Shown in pieces: positions 17,537 through 25,878 of a DNA stretch of 45,532 bases. Both the position numbers and the translations under genes were made by a program. Positions within the stretch are counted from its first letter, which is position 1. Each line of letters begins with the position of its first letter. The DNA is from Chthoniobacterales bacterium (GTDB lineage Bacteria > Verrucomicrobiota > Verrucomicrobiia > Chthoniobacterales > JACTMZ01). Below the pieces are notes generated by a model, which searched no databases, had not been told where the DNA came from, and worked only from the letters and a program-made list of their open reading frames with translations. The stretch covers positions 1-45,532 of the forward strand of contig JAJTYZ010000103.1 in the NCBI GenBank assembly GCA_021463515.1. Direction: 5' to 3'.

Positions 17537-18307
17537 ATGCTAACTAAGCGTATTATTCCCTGCCTCGACGTGAAAGACGGGCGGGTTGTGAAAGGAATGA
17601 AATTTCTTGAGCTTCGAGATGCAGGTGATCCGGTGGAATGTGCGAAGGCCTATGGTGATCAGGGTGCTGACGAACTTGTCTTTCTCGATATCACCGCTTC
17701 CTCAGACAATCGTAAAACGATGGTGGATGTTGTGGAGCGAACGGCGTCCGAGTGTTTCATGCCGTTGACAGTAGGAGGGGGAATTCGTTCGGTTGAGGAT
17801 ATGGCGACGATGCTTCATGCGGGAGCGGATAAAGTGAGCGTCAATACAGCGGCGATACAATATCCGGAGCTGATTCGTGAAGGCGCGGCGCGTTTTGGTT
17901 CGCAATGTATCGTGGTTGCGATTGATGCCCGTCGCCATTCGCAGGGTGGATGGATTGTTTACACTCACGGCGGGCGTCATGCGACAGACTTAGATGTTGT
18001 GAAGTGGGCGCAGGAGGTTGAAAAGTTAGGAGCTGGGGAGATTTTGCTCACCAGCATGGACACCGATGGTACGAAGGCGGGCTACGATATGGAATTAGTA
18101 CACGCCGTTAGCTCTTCGGTGCGGATTCCTGTCATTGCCAGTGGGGGCGCAGGGACATTGCAGCACATGGCGGATGTACTTTTACAAGGGGGCGCGGATG
18201 CTGTGCTTGCAGCCAGTATTTTTCATTTCGGGGAATACACCGTCAGCGATGTTAAAAAATTTCTCGCCTCACGCGGGGTGCCGGTGCGTCCGGACGTAGA
18301 AGACTAA
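17537..18307 (+). CDS. hisF: imidazole glycerol phosphate synthase, cyclase subunit
   Basis: HisF uses ammonia from HisH to convert PRFAR to imidazole glycerol phosphate and AICAR. The 256-residue TIM barrel has both catalytic aspartates, D11 in [12 protein letters not shown] and D130 in VVAIDAR, and the phosphate motifs VGGGIRS and ASGGAG. The ATG at 17537 ([11 protein letters not shown]) is the family start; an in-frame TTG at 17501 is rejected. It stands alone here without hisH or hisA. Its stop overlaps the stop of the facing histidine kinase gene by 4 bases. Confidence 0.96.
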   Translation: MLTKRIIPCLDVKDGRVVKGMKFLELRDAGDPVECAKAYGDQGADELVFLDITASSDNRKTMVDVVERTASECFMPLTVGGGIRSVEDMATMLHAGADKVSVNTAAIQYPELIREGAARFGSQCIVVAIDARRHSQGGWIVYTHGGRHATDLDVVKWAQEVEKLGAGEILLTSMDTDGTKAGYDMELVHAVSSSVRIPVIASGGAGTLQHMADVLLQGGADAVLAASIFHFGEYTVSDVKKFLASRGVPVRPDVED

Positions 18308-19506
18308 GCTTTACGCGGCGGGTGAAGTGCGGGAAGCGGACGCGGACCCGAGGGCAGCATTTGAATCCGGCGATCGTGGCGCGGGAGGCGAATGGTAATT
18401 TTGAGACCGTGCCCTGCAGAACTTGCAAGGCTCACTTCGCCACCGTGCGCTTGAATAATACGTTGGGTAATCATGAGTCCAAGGCCACTGCCATTATTCT
18501 TCGTGGTGAAATACGGCTCAAAAATTCGCGCCATCGTCTCTTGGCTCATGCCATCGCCCGTATCTGCAAATATCAAGTTCACCCATTGGTCATCCGCTTG
18601 GGTCCGAATGGTGAGGGTGCCCCCTTGTTTCATCGCTTCGCAGGCGTTTTTGATAATGTTGAAAAAAGCCTGCTTAAGTTGGTTTTGATCAATCGTTAGC
18701 GCGGGAAGTCCGGCGGAAAGCTCTAGTTGGAGGTGGATGTTTCGCGAGTTGAGCTCGGGGCGTAGAATCTCGGAACTTTCACGAATAAGTGTATTGAGGT
18801 TACTCGGAGTACGGGCGAGCGGCGCAGGTCGAAGCGCGTGGAGAAATTGAGTGACAATTGTGTCGAGGCGTTTGATTTCTTCCTGCGCAATTTTGAGAGG
18901 TTGCAAAAGTTTTTCCTGCTCTGCCATGGGATGTTTGTGCAGACGCCGTTCCAAAAGTTGGAGGTGAATGGTGAGAGAATTGAGAGGATTGCCAATTTCA
19001 TGAGCGACCCCTGCGGCCAGAAGTTGTAGTGCCGCCGTACGTTCGCTTTCCAAGGTTTCTTGAGCCGCACGGTCTCGCTCGGTGAAGTCACGCATGATGA
19101 GGGCATAGCCGATGTGTTGAAGATTCTCCGGTGCGGCATCATCTCCACCCATGAGAGGTACAACGTAGAAATTTAAGATGCGATGAATGGGATGAAAAAT
19201 CTCAATATCGCGCGAAATCGTCTCGCGCCCTTGCGCCAATTCTTTCCAACGTAGTCCGCTGATTTTATCTGCGAGAGGACGTCCGAGTGCTGAAGCGGTA
19301 TCAAGGCCGAAAATGCGTGCGGCGGCGTCGTTGAGGTAAATGACGGTGCCCGCCACATCGGTGACGATAACGCCTTCGCGAATGGCATTGAAAATGGTTT
19401 CGAGAAATCGACGGTCTTGAGCAAGTTCGATAAAAAACGCCTCGACATCCTCCGGTTGGACACGACGTAGGCGTTGCAGGAGCTTGTCGAGAAAGGCCCG
19501 TTTCAT
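18304..19506 (-). CDS. PAS-domain sensor histidine kinase, soluble, NtrB-like
   Basis: A 400-residue cytoplasmic kinase with no membrane segment. The PAS domain covers about residues 32-145 ([22 protein letters not shown]). HisKA carries [15 protein letters not shown], with the phosphorylated His at 169. The HATPase has N-box [10 protein letters not shown]1 FADTGDGMS and G2 [12 protein letters not shown]. The architecture resembles NtrB/AtoS-type kinases acting with an NtrC-type regulator, but no response regulator lies next to it. Its ATG overlaps the pepF stop (ATGA), so it is the last gene of the lipM-like, zinc ribbon, pepF series. The signal is unknown. Confidence 0.9.
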   Translation of the reverse strand: MKRAFLDKLLQRLRRVQPEDVEAFFIELAQDRRFLETIFNAIREGVIVTDVAGTVIYLNDAAARIFGLDTASALGRPLADKISGLRWKELAQGRETISRDIEIFHPIHRILNFYVVPLMGGDDAAPENLQHIGYALIMRDFTERDRAAQETLESERTAALQLLAAGVAHEIGNPLNSLTIHLQLLERRLHKHPMAEQEKLLQPLKIAQEEIKRLDTIVTQFLHALRPAPLARTPSNLNTLIRESSEILRPELNSRNIHLQLELSAGLPALTIDQNQLKQAFFNIIKNACEAMKQGGTLTIRTQADDQWVNLIFADTGDGMSQETMARIFEPYFTTKNNGSGLGLMITQRIIQAHGGEVSLASSAGHGLKITIRLPRHDRRIQMLPSGPRPLPALHPPRKA

Positions 19507-21344
19507 AAATCGGAGGGGTCTATATCCAATAACATGGCAAGTTCATCCACTCGTCGGGCAAAAAGTTCGAGGGCATTTTCTATAGGTGCCGGGGATGTCA
19601 TGTCCACGCCAGCCGCAGCGAGGGTATCCATGGGATAGCATTTGCCTCCCGATTTGAGAAAGCCAAGATAACGCTCCGCATCGCCGGATTTGAGAACTTG
19701 GCGGGAAAGGGCGACGGCGGCACTCATTCCAGTGGCATATTGGTAAACATAGAAGGCACTGTAAAAATGCGGGATGCGCAGACATTCCAATTCTAATTCC
19801 GTATCGAGAGTGAAACGCGGGCCGAAGTAAGTTTTAAGCAATTCGCGATAGATTCCTGTGAAAATATCCAGCGTCAGTGCGTCGCCATCCTCCTGCCGTT
19901 CATGGATGACTTTTTCAAATTCTGCGAACATTGTTTGCCGGTAAATCGTACCTCGTAGATCATCGAGCTGACGGTTGATGAGGTAGGCACGCAGCGTGGG
20001 ATCATTTGTTTGTTCGAGCAAATAATGCGTGAGTAATTCTTCATTAAAAGTCGAAGCAACCTCTGCAAGGAAAATTGGGTAATGATAATCCTGAAACGAT
20101 TGTTCTCTCTGCGCATACCATGTGTGCATGGAATGTCCGGCTTCATGCGCCAACGTGAACATATCGGAGAACACATCGGGTTTGTAATTCATCAGGATGT
20201 AGGGCGGTGATCCATAGCAACCGCTGGAAAAAGCACCACTTCGCTTGCCTTTTGATTCGTAGCGATCGCACCAACGCCCGCGCAATCCCTCTTCCAAGAC
20301 ATGCGTGTATTCGGTGCCAAGCGGAGTCATCGCGGCAATGACACGGTCTGTGGCCTCCTCAAAAGTCAGGTGCGATGTGATCTTCGACACAATCGGAACG
20401 TAAGTGTCGTAGTGATGAATTTCTTTAAGTCCAAGCGCACGCCGCCTTAGCTCGTAGTAACGGTAAAGCGGTGTGAGATTATTCCGTACTGTACTTACGA
20501 GGTTCGTATAAACTTGCTGCGGGATATTATTGCGGAAGAGAGCGTGGCTAAGTGCGGACGGATAATGACGTGCTCGCGCTCGAAAAACATCGGTGCGAAC
20601 CGAATTTGCAAGGGTGCTTGCGAGAGAAAATTTATGATCGGAAAACTCTGCATAAAATTGATGGAAGGCACGCTTTCGTAATTCGTAGTCGGGTTTCACG
20701 AGAAAGGAACTGAAGCTTCCTTGGGTTAGCTCGCTTTGTTGTCCATCGCTTCCGGTGACAAAGCCGAATTTGAGGTCCACATTAGTTAGTTGCGAAAAAG
20801 TTTCACCGTGCCCTTCTAACGCTTGGCAACTCATCGCCAACAAACGTTCGCCGCTTTCGTCGAGGGTGTGCGGCTTAAAACGGCGTTTATTTTCTAACAC
20901 CGTACGCCAAGGCAGTAGCTCGGGTGATGCGAGCAATCGGGTGAATACTTCGTCCGGGATTGCTTGAAGCTCTGGGCCGATGAAAGAACAAGCTTCTTGA
21001 ATTTTAGAACTGAGATTTTCGAGTCGTGCTTCACGCTCTAAAAACGCCGGATCAGCGGCATTTTCGCTCACGCGTAAACTTGCATAAGTCGAAAGCCGAG
21101 CGAGAGGTAGGTCTATGCTTTTTTCAAATTCGAGAGCTTCGCATACTCTCGCTGCCGAGCCGCTCATGGAGCCACGGAATTTTCCGATTTCTGAATAATG
21201 CTCCTGCAATGCCCGAAAGGCGGTTTCCCAAGCTTCGTCCGTTGGGTAAAGGTGCGTTAAATCCCAGCGATCAGTTTCGTGAATTTCGTGCCGTTCGGGA
21301 ATTCGTGTGGCCGTTGATGTCGGTGTCGTTTCGGATGATGGCAT
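19503..21344 (-). CDS. pepF: oligoendopeptidase F (M3B zinc peptidase)
   Basis: Cytoplasmic metallopeptidase that trims oligopeptides. At 613 residues it is normal for PepF. The zinc site HEAGH is at 400-404 in TLAHEAGHSMHTW, with the third ligand Glu at about 428 in FLAEVAST. The N-terminal M3 helical region (WDLTHLYPTDEAWE) and the tail GMSAAVALSRQVLKSG are typical. It starts with ATG at 21344, 18 bases after the zinc-ribbon gene, and its stop overlaps the kinase start. It may work with the OppBC peptide importer, which is inference. Confidence 0.94.
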   Translation of the reverse strand: MPSSETTPTSTATRIPERHEIHETDRWDLTHLYPTDEAWETAFRALQEHYSEIGKFRGSMSGSAARVCEALEFEKSIDLPLARLSTYASLRVSENAADPAFLEREARLENLSSKIQEACSFIGPELQAIPDEVFTRLLASPELLPWRTVLENKRRFKPHTLDESGERLLAMSCQALEGHGETFSQLTNVDLKFGFVTGSDGQQSELTQGSFSSFLVKPDYELRKRAFHQFYAEFSDHKFSLASTLANSVRTDVFRARARHYPSALSHALFRNNIPQQVYTNLVSTVRNNLTPLYRYYELRRRALGLKEIHHYDTYVPIVSKITSHLTFEEATDRVIAAMTPLGTEYTHVLEEGLRGRWCDRYESKGKRSGAFSSGCYGSPPYILMNYKPDVFSDMFTLAHEAGHSMHTWYAQREQSFQDYHYPIFLAEVASTFNEELLTHYLLEQTNDPTLRAYLINRQLDDLRGTIYRQTMFAEFEKVIHERQEDGDALTLDIFTGIYRELLKTYFGPRFTLDTELELECLRIPHFYSAFYVYQYATGMSAAVALSRQVLKSGDAERYLGFLKSGGKCYPMDTLAAAGVDMTSPAPIENALELFARRVDELAMLLDIDPSDL

Positions 21345-21362
21345 AGAGAGATTGTGGGCGGG

Positions 21363-21545
21363 TTAAAATTCCGAGCAATTGAAAACAATGCGGTAGTTGC
21401 AGATGGCACTTCGGCAAACCACTTTGCATTTTTCTTGCGTCAAAGTTGCTCCACAGACCGGGCAAATGGCATCTGCGGAGGTTTCGATGGGTGAATCGAG
21501 ATTCTTATGCTCGGAAGTTTCGCCCGAAGAATGCTTGGAGTTCAT
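21363..21545 (-). CDS. 60-residue zinc-ribbon peptide
   Basis: A tiny cysteine-rich protein. The first 26 residues are polar and probably disordered. Then comes ICPVCGATLTQEKC, followed by KVVCRSAICNYRIVFNC, giving seven cysteines including a CxxC knuckle. This looks like a small zinc ribbon seen beside metabolic genes in PVC-group genomes (recollection, not checked). The ATG overlaps the stop of the LipM-like gene (ATGA), and pepF follows 18 bases later, so it is embedded in the operon. A nucleic-acid or protein-binding adaptor role is possible but unsupported. Confidence 0.65.
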   Translation of the reverse strand: MNSKHSSGETSEHKNLDSPIETSADAICPVCGATLTQEKCKVVCRSAICNYRIVFNCSEF

Positions 21546-22225
21546 ACGCGGTGAAGAAAACTCTCACGGGCATATTTCTCCCGTGTCAGGTGAGCTGCTT
21601 TTTTTTCAACGGATGCAGGAATTTTTATGTGACTTACGTGATTTGCGAAAGCTTGAGCTAAGGCAGTTTCGGTGTCGAAGTTAAGGCCACTTGTTTGAAT
21701 GGAACCTTGATGCAAAAGTCCATGGCGCGTTCGCCGCTGAGCACCACCGACGACCTTTTTCCCTGCGAGGAGAATGTCATGCTGCACCGGAGAAGCGAAA
21801 CATTCGTGTCCCGCTTCGGTGCGGCGTGACGCTAGGGAGACTGGGTAACCGAGGTTTTCTAAAACGCAAGTTAATGTCTTGTGCAGCGCACAGTAGCTAT
21901 CTGCGGAACGCATCGTTGCCCATGCTTCATGACGTGGAATGATGAGTGAAAATGTAAAATCACCATCGTGAATAACAATGCCGCCTCCCGTCCATCGTCG
22001 GCAAACCGGAAGTTCGGGGCGCAGGGCTTGAGCTTCATGGATGGGAGTAAAATACCCTGCGCTGACCCACGGACGGCTCCAATGAAAAACTCTCAAGAGC
22101 GGTCGCTTTACCCAGTGAAGCAGTGCCTCATCACAAGCCATTTGTTCGGGTCCCCCGCGTGGCGTTTTGTCGAGGCATAGATCGAGAGCGTCGAATAGTT
22201 TCGGAGTCGGAGCGAATTCAGGCAC
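21542..22225 (-). CDS. lipoate/octanoate protein transferase, LipM-like
   Basis: Member of the biotin/lipoyl protein ligase fold that attaches octanoate or lipoate to carrier domains. Seen are QMACDEALLHW, RRWTGGGIVIHDGDFTFSL and ECFASPVQHDILLAGKKVVGGAQRR. The Cys of CFASP (142 from the start used here) aligns with the catalytic Cys of LipM, and the second Lys of GKKVVGG with the conserved lysine; these point to an octanoyltransferase more than LplA. The start is uncertain. I use GTG at 22225, about 12 residues before family similarity begins. A TTG at 22294 is in frame but falls inside a REP-like palindrome. First gene of the series ending in the histidine kinase. Confidence 0.78.
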   Translation of the reverse strand: MPEFAPTPKLFDALDLCLDKTPRGGPEQMACDEALLHWVKRPLLRVFHWSRPWVSAGYFTPIHEAQALRPELPVCRRWTGGGIVIHDGDFTFSLIIPRHEAWATMRSADSYCALHKTLTCVLENLGYPVSLASRRTEAGHECFASPVQHDILLAGKKVVGGAQRRTRHGLLHQGSIQTSGLNFDTETALAQAFANHVSHIKIPASVEKKAAHLTREKYARESFLHRV

Positions 22226-22279
22226 ATGTCTTTGATAATGCCGGAATCGTTGCTTTGCACTCTCCAAAGGGTGTGCCTT

Positions 22280-22304
22280 GGCGGGGAGGTACAAGCGTCC
22301 CGCC
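22280..22304. repeat. REP-like palindrome
   Basis: GGCGGG (22280-22285) and CCCGCC (22299-22304) pair around a 13-base loop. One reading frame through it gives GGTSVPP, a signature I associate with dispersed REP-type palindromes in Verrucomicrobia and their relatives. It sits between the aminotransferase gene and the LipM-like gene, where such elements usually lie. Only one copy was noticed in this window, so repetition cannot be shown here. Confidence 0.4.
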
Positions 22305-22351
22305 TGTGATTGTATTTTGGATCACGGCCTAACTGGTCTTTCGCGCAATTC

Positions 22352-23452
22352 TTAGGCGGGGAGGCATTCTGTCATCCACTGGAGCAACTCGGCCATTGTT
22401 GCTTCGCTTTCGTCGCCCATATTGGAAACACGGAAGGTCACGCCTTTAATTTTTCCATACCCGCCATTGATGGCGACTTTGTGCTTCTTTTTGAGCGCAG
22501 AGCAAAATGCCGGAACATTAATGTCACGATTATTTTTTACGCACACGAGTGATTTTGAGCGATAGCCTTCGCGGGCAAAATGCTCAAATCCGTTTGCAAT
22601 CACCCAATCAGAAACCATGGAGTTGAGCTTTGAATGCCGCGCATAGCGGGCCACCAAGCCTTCCTCAAAAATATCTTCAAGTTTGGATTGCAACGCCCAG
22701 ATGTGTCCGGTTGTGGGCGTACTTGGTGTCATGAATTTTTCCCAGTTTTTGTGAAATTCAAGAAAGTCAAAGTAGTACCCGCGATCATGGATGGTCGCGG
22801 CGCGAGCACGAGCGCGTTCGCTAGTGCTGAAGAGTGCCAACCCGGGCGGCATGGCGAGTGCTTTTTGGCTGCCGGTGAGTAGGACATCAATACCGAGTTC
22901 GTCCATGGCAATTGGTACGGTCGAGAAGGATGAAACGCTATCCACGATGAACATGACTTCGGGATATTTGCGCACCACGGCCGCGATGTCGGTAAGGGGA
23001 TTCATGACGCCGGTGGATGTTTCGTTGTGGATGAGAGTGAGGGCATCAAATTCACCGCTGGCGAGTTTTTTATCTATCATTTCCGGCAAGATGGGCTCGC
23101 CCCATTCCACGCGGAGTCCTTCCGCTTGTTTGCCGCAACGTTTGCTAACATCGAGCCATTTGTCGGAAAAGGCACCGCACATGCAGTTGAGGACTTTTTT
23201 TTGAGTTAGGTTGCGCAGAGAACCTTCCATCACGCCCCAGGCGGAGGAGGTGGCGAGATAGACGGGACCTTGCGTTCCGAAGAGCTGTTGCAGCCGTGGG
23301 TGAATGGATTCGTAGAGTGCCGGAAATTCACTGCCGCGATGGCCGACTTGCGGATGGCAGAAGGCGCGGAACGTTTTTTCGGAGACTTCGACGGGTCCCG
23401 GAATGAAGAGTTTGATATGTCCGTCGGCTGTGGTGTTTGTGATGTTGAGCAT
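22352..23452 (-). CDS. class V aminotransferase (alanine/serine-glyoxylate type)
   Basis: PLP enzyme of fold type I. The 366-residue protein opens with the family motif FIPGPVEVSEKTF, shows VGHRGSEF and NETSTGV, DSVSSF with the PLP-binding Asp, and the PLP lysine K197 in TGSQKALAMPPG. This pattern fits alanine-glyoxylate, serine-pyruvate or serine-glyoxylate aminotransferases; exact substrates cannot be told from sequence. The ATG at 23452 is chosen; a TTG at 23470 would overlap the end of the TPR gene by 13 bases. It follows uvrA and the TPR gene on the same strand, and a REP-like element follows it. Confidence 0.9.
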   Translation of the reverse strand: MLNITNTTADGHIKLFIPGPVEVSEKTFRAFCHPQVGHRGSEFPALYESIHPRLQQLFGTQGPVYLATSSAWGVMEGSLRNLTQKKVLNCMCGAFSDKWLDVSKRCGKQAEGLRVEWGEPILPEMIDKKLASGEFDALTLIHNETSTGVMNPLTDIAAVVRKYPEVMFIVDSVSSFSTVPIAMDELGIDVLLTGSQKALAMPPGLALFSTSERARARAATIHDRGYYFDFLEFHKNWEKFMTPSTPTTGHIWALQSKLEDIFEEGLVARYARHSKLNSMVSDWVIANGFEHFAREGYRSKSLVCVKNNRDINVPAFCSALKKKHKVAINGGYGKIKGVTFRVSNMGDESEATMAELLQWMTECLPA

Positions 23453-23457
23453 GTGAT

Positions 23458-25878
23458 TTAATTTTCCCAAATAAAATGTTCGAGTCGTAGGCGACGTGCG
23501 CGTTGTTGAAGTTCTTCGTGCTTGGCACCGGATGCCTTAGCCATTTGATCATAAACGGCAATGGCGGCTCGCCAATCTTGTTGTTCTTCGAGTAAACGCC
23601 CTGCTTCCAGCCCAGCTTTGTGAAACCAAAATGGATCGGCAGTTTCAGGATGTGGGCGTGATAATACCTCGCGGTAGGCAGTAAGTGCGGCGGGAATTTG
23701 TCCGTCTCTCGCGAGAGCCGCAGCCATTTTACATTCTGCCTGATCACGCCAATCGGGAGGGAGATTAGGTTGTACGGTTATGCTGCGGTAGAGAGCAATG
23801 GCCTCGGAAAACTTGGCTGGTTCTGAAGCTCCCATAGCAAAAAGGGTGTCACCCTTTTCCATGAGAGCTGCGAGGCGAACTTCCGGCGAAATATCGGATG
23901 CTAGGAGGCGATCATAGAGGGTGATGGCGTCTTGAAGGCGTTTCTCACGCAGCAAAATGGAGGCCTGTTCGAAACGTGCTCGATGTCGAAGTGATGTCGT
24001 TCCCTGCGCAATTTCGTCAAACCACGTCATGGCACGGGCGGTGCCATCCGCACTCATACTGCGTGCAGATGCTTGCGCTGCGAGAAATTTTGCAAGGGCG
24101 GCCGCTTCCGGATCTTTGAGCGTGCGGGCTAAATTGGAGAGAATGGATTCCGCCGCTGCATGGTCGCCATTGCGCGAATGAAGCTCTGCTGTTTTGAAAG
24201 CTATATCCGTAGTTTCGGGCGATTGGGGGTATCTTTCGAGAAAGGCGAGGCAGGCTGCTAAGAGGTCTTCTTTTGGCAAGGAACCAGCATTATCCGCCGT
24301 AAAAATTTCTGCGGCAGCAAGAGCGGCAGCACGTTGATTGTCCCCGGCATCATCATGGGCCGTTCGAAGAATGCGCTCTGCGGCTAAAGCGTCACCTCGG
24401 GCGAGATGCCATTCTGCTAAGGCAAGCTTGGCTTGAAAGGCATATTCAATGGCGGGAGATCGGCGTGTGATGGTGGCGAGGCTTTCCATGGATCCATTTC
24501 TAGCTTCTGCTGCCGCAATAAGAAACGCCCAGCGGATGAGATCGCCGGAGTTGGGATTCGCATTTTGGAGGGCAGCGAAAGATTTTCGAGCGAGAGGAAG
24601 ATCGTTGGCTGCGAGTGCCGACACTAAGGAGTTTGCTGCGGCTGATGCCTTTTCCTCGGGCGAGGCAGCTATGGCGATCGCTTGAGAAAAGGCTTCCTGT
24701 GCTTGATGATGTTCGCCATTGGCTGCAAGAGCACGCCCTCGAAGATCAGCAAGACGAAAGCGAGTTTGTGGGGATGCGTTTAAAGGCGTTAGCCCATCGA
24801 GTAATTCCAAGGCCTGGCGAATTTGACCTGCGGCAATGTGTGCTTCTGCTAATAACAACTGCACACGTATAGCATCGTTATCATTTGCAGGTGGTGCGGC
24901 AGCGAGTTCGTTAAGGGCGACAAGAGCAAGATCGGCACGCTTAATTTCGAGATCAAGGTTGGCGAGTTGAAGGCGCGCCTCGAAGGTTCGGCGGCTTGGG
25001 CTTTGTGTCGCCCATGTGCGCAAATCGGGGGAGGGATCAGCACCGAGCTTTTTTTCCAAATTCAGCCACAATGCCATGTTTTCGCAGGTTGTCGGGGAGT
25101 CGGGTGAACTATCGAGAGCATCGTGCAAGACATCTCGCGCTCGGCCTTCTACTCCTAGAGTGATAAGAGCTTTTGCGAGGCCAAGGTGGGCATTATCCCG
25201 CACGGGTGCGGGAATATCGAGATTGTTAAGAGCAAGGCGGAATGACTCTGCCGCTTCCGAGGGGCGGTTTTGGGCAAGGAGTACACGCCCCCGGGCGACA
25301 TCGAGTTCTGATTTTGGAAGCCGTGCGTGTTCGCTTGCCGCTTGGAGGGTCACTTCGGCACCGGTGATGTCGTTTGTGGCGATTTGATGATCGAGTAATA
25401 AGCGTAAAATATCCGGCGATTCAGGCAGAGGCTCCGTGGCCTTTGGGAGGAGAGTGGCGACGGCGGAGGCGTTACCTTGTTCGAGACGAATACGAGCGAG
25501 GAGTATTTCGGCTTCGATCGAGGAAGGCGCATAGGGTGTCACAAGTTTCGCGGCTTCTTCGAGTTCTCCCTGAGCCGCAAGAGCGGCAGCATTTAGCACA
25601 ATGGTTTCTGCGGCATTGCGGTCACAAAAAGCTTTTAATGTGTCTTGGGCGTCGGAAGGTTGACCTGCCTCCAATTGAGCGCGGGCAAGTAGGAGGCCAA
25701 GTGGTTGTTTTCCTTTGGGCGATGTTTTTCGCAACGCTTCTTTGAGAGGCGCGATTGCAGCTTGAGGAAATCCATCGCGCAGGGCTGACTCTGCCTTTTC
25801 TCCTACGGAAGGCTCCGCACGCAGAGGGATTGTCGCGAGTGCGGATGACAAAAGGAGGGAAAAGGCAATCTTACTCAT
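23458..25878 (-). CDS. secreted TPR-repeat protein
   Basis: An 806-residue protein with a signal peptide (MSKIAFSLLLSSALATIPLRA, cleavage near Ala21) and then an almost unbroken alpha-solenoid of tetratricopeptide-like repeats, for example AESALRDGFPQAAIAPLKEA, LLARAQLEAGQPSDAQDTLK and FEQASILLREKRLQDAITLY. No catalytic domain is visible. It probably works in the periplasm or at the outer membrane as a scaffold. The ATG overlaps the uvrA stop (ATGA), so it is co-translated with a DNA-repair gene with no obvious shared role. A longer in-frame reading from 26016 would lie in uvrA and lose the signal peptide. Confidence 0.85.
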   Translation of the reverse strand: MSKIAFSLLLSSALATIPLRAEPSVGEKAESALRDGFPQAAIAPLKEALRKTSPKGKQPLGLLLARAQLEAGQPSDAQDTLKAFCDRNAAETIVLNAAALAAQGELEEAAKLVTPYAPSSIEAEILLARIRLEQGNASAVATLLPKATEPLPESPDILRLLLDHQIATNDITGAEVTLQAASEHARLPKSELDVARGRVLLAQNRPSEAAESFRLALNNLDIPAPVRDNAHLGLAKALITLGVEGRARDVLHDALDSSPDSPTTCENMALWLNLEKKLGADPSPDLRTWATQSPSRRTFEARLQLANLDLEIKRADLALVALNELAAAPPANDNDAIRVQLLLAEAHIAAGQIRQALELLDGLTPLNASPQTRFRLADLRGRALAANGEHHQAQEAFSQAIAIAASPEEKASAAANSLVSALAANDLPLARKSFAALQNANPNSGDLIRWAFLIAAAEARNGSMESLATITRRSPAIEYAFQAKLALAEWHLARGDALAAERILRTAHDDAGDNQRAAALAAAEIFTADNAGSLPKEDLLAACLAFLERYPQSPETTDIAFKTAELHSRNGDHAAAESILSNLARTLKDPEAAALAKFLAAQASARSMSADGTARAMTWFDEIAQGTTSLRHRARFEQASILLREKRLQDAITLYDRLLASDISPEVRLAALMEKGDTLFAMGASEPAKFSEAIALYRSITVQPNLPPDWRDQAECKMAAALARDGQIPAALTAYREVLSRPHPETADPFWFHKAGLEAGRLLEEQQDWRAAIAVYDQMAKASGAKHEELQQRARRLRLEHFIWEN

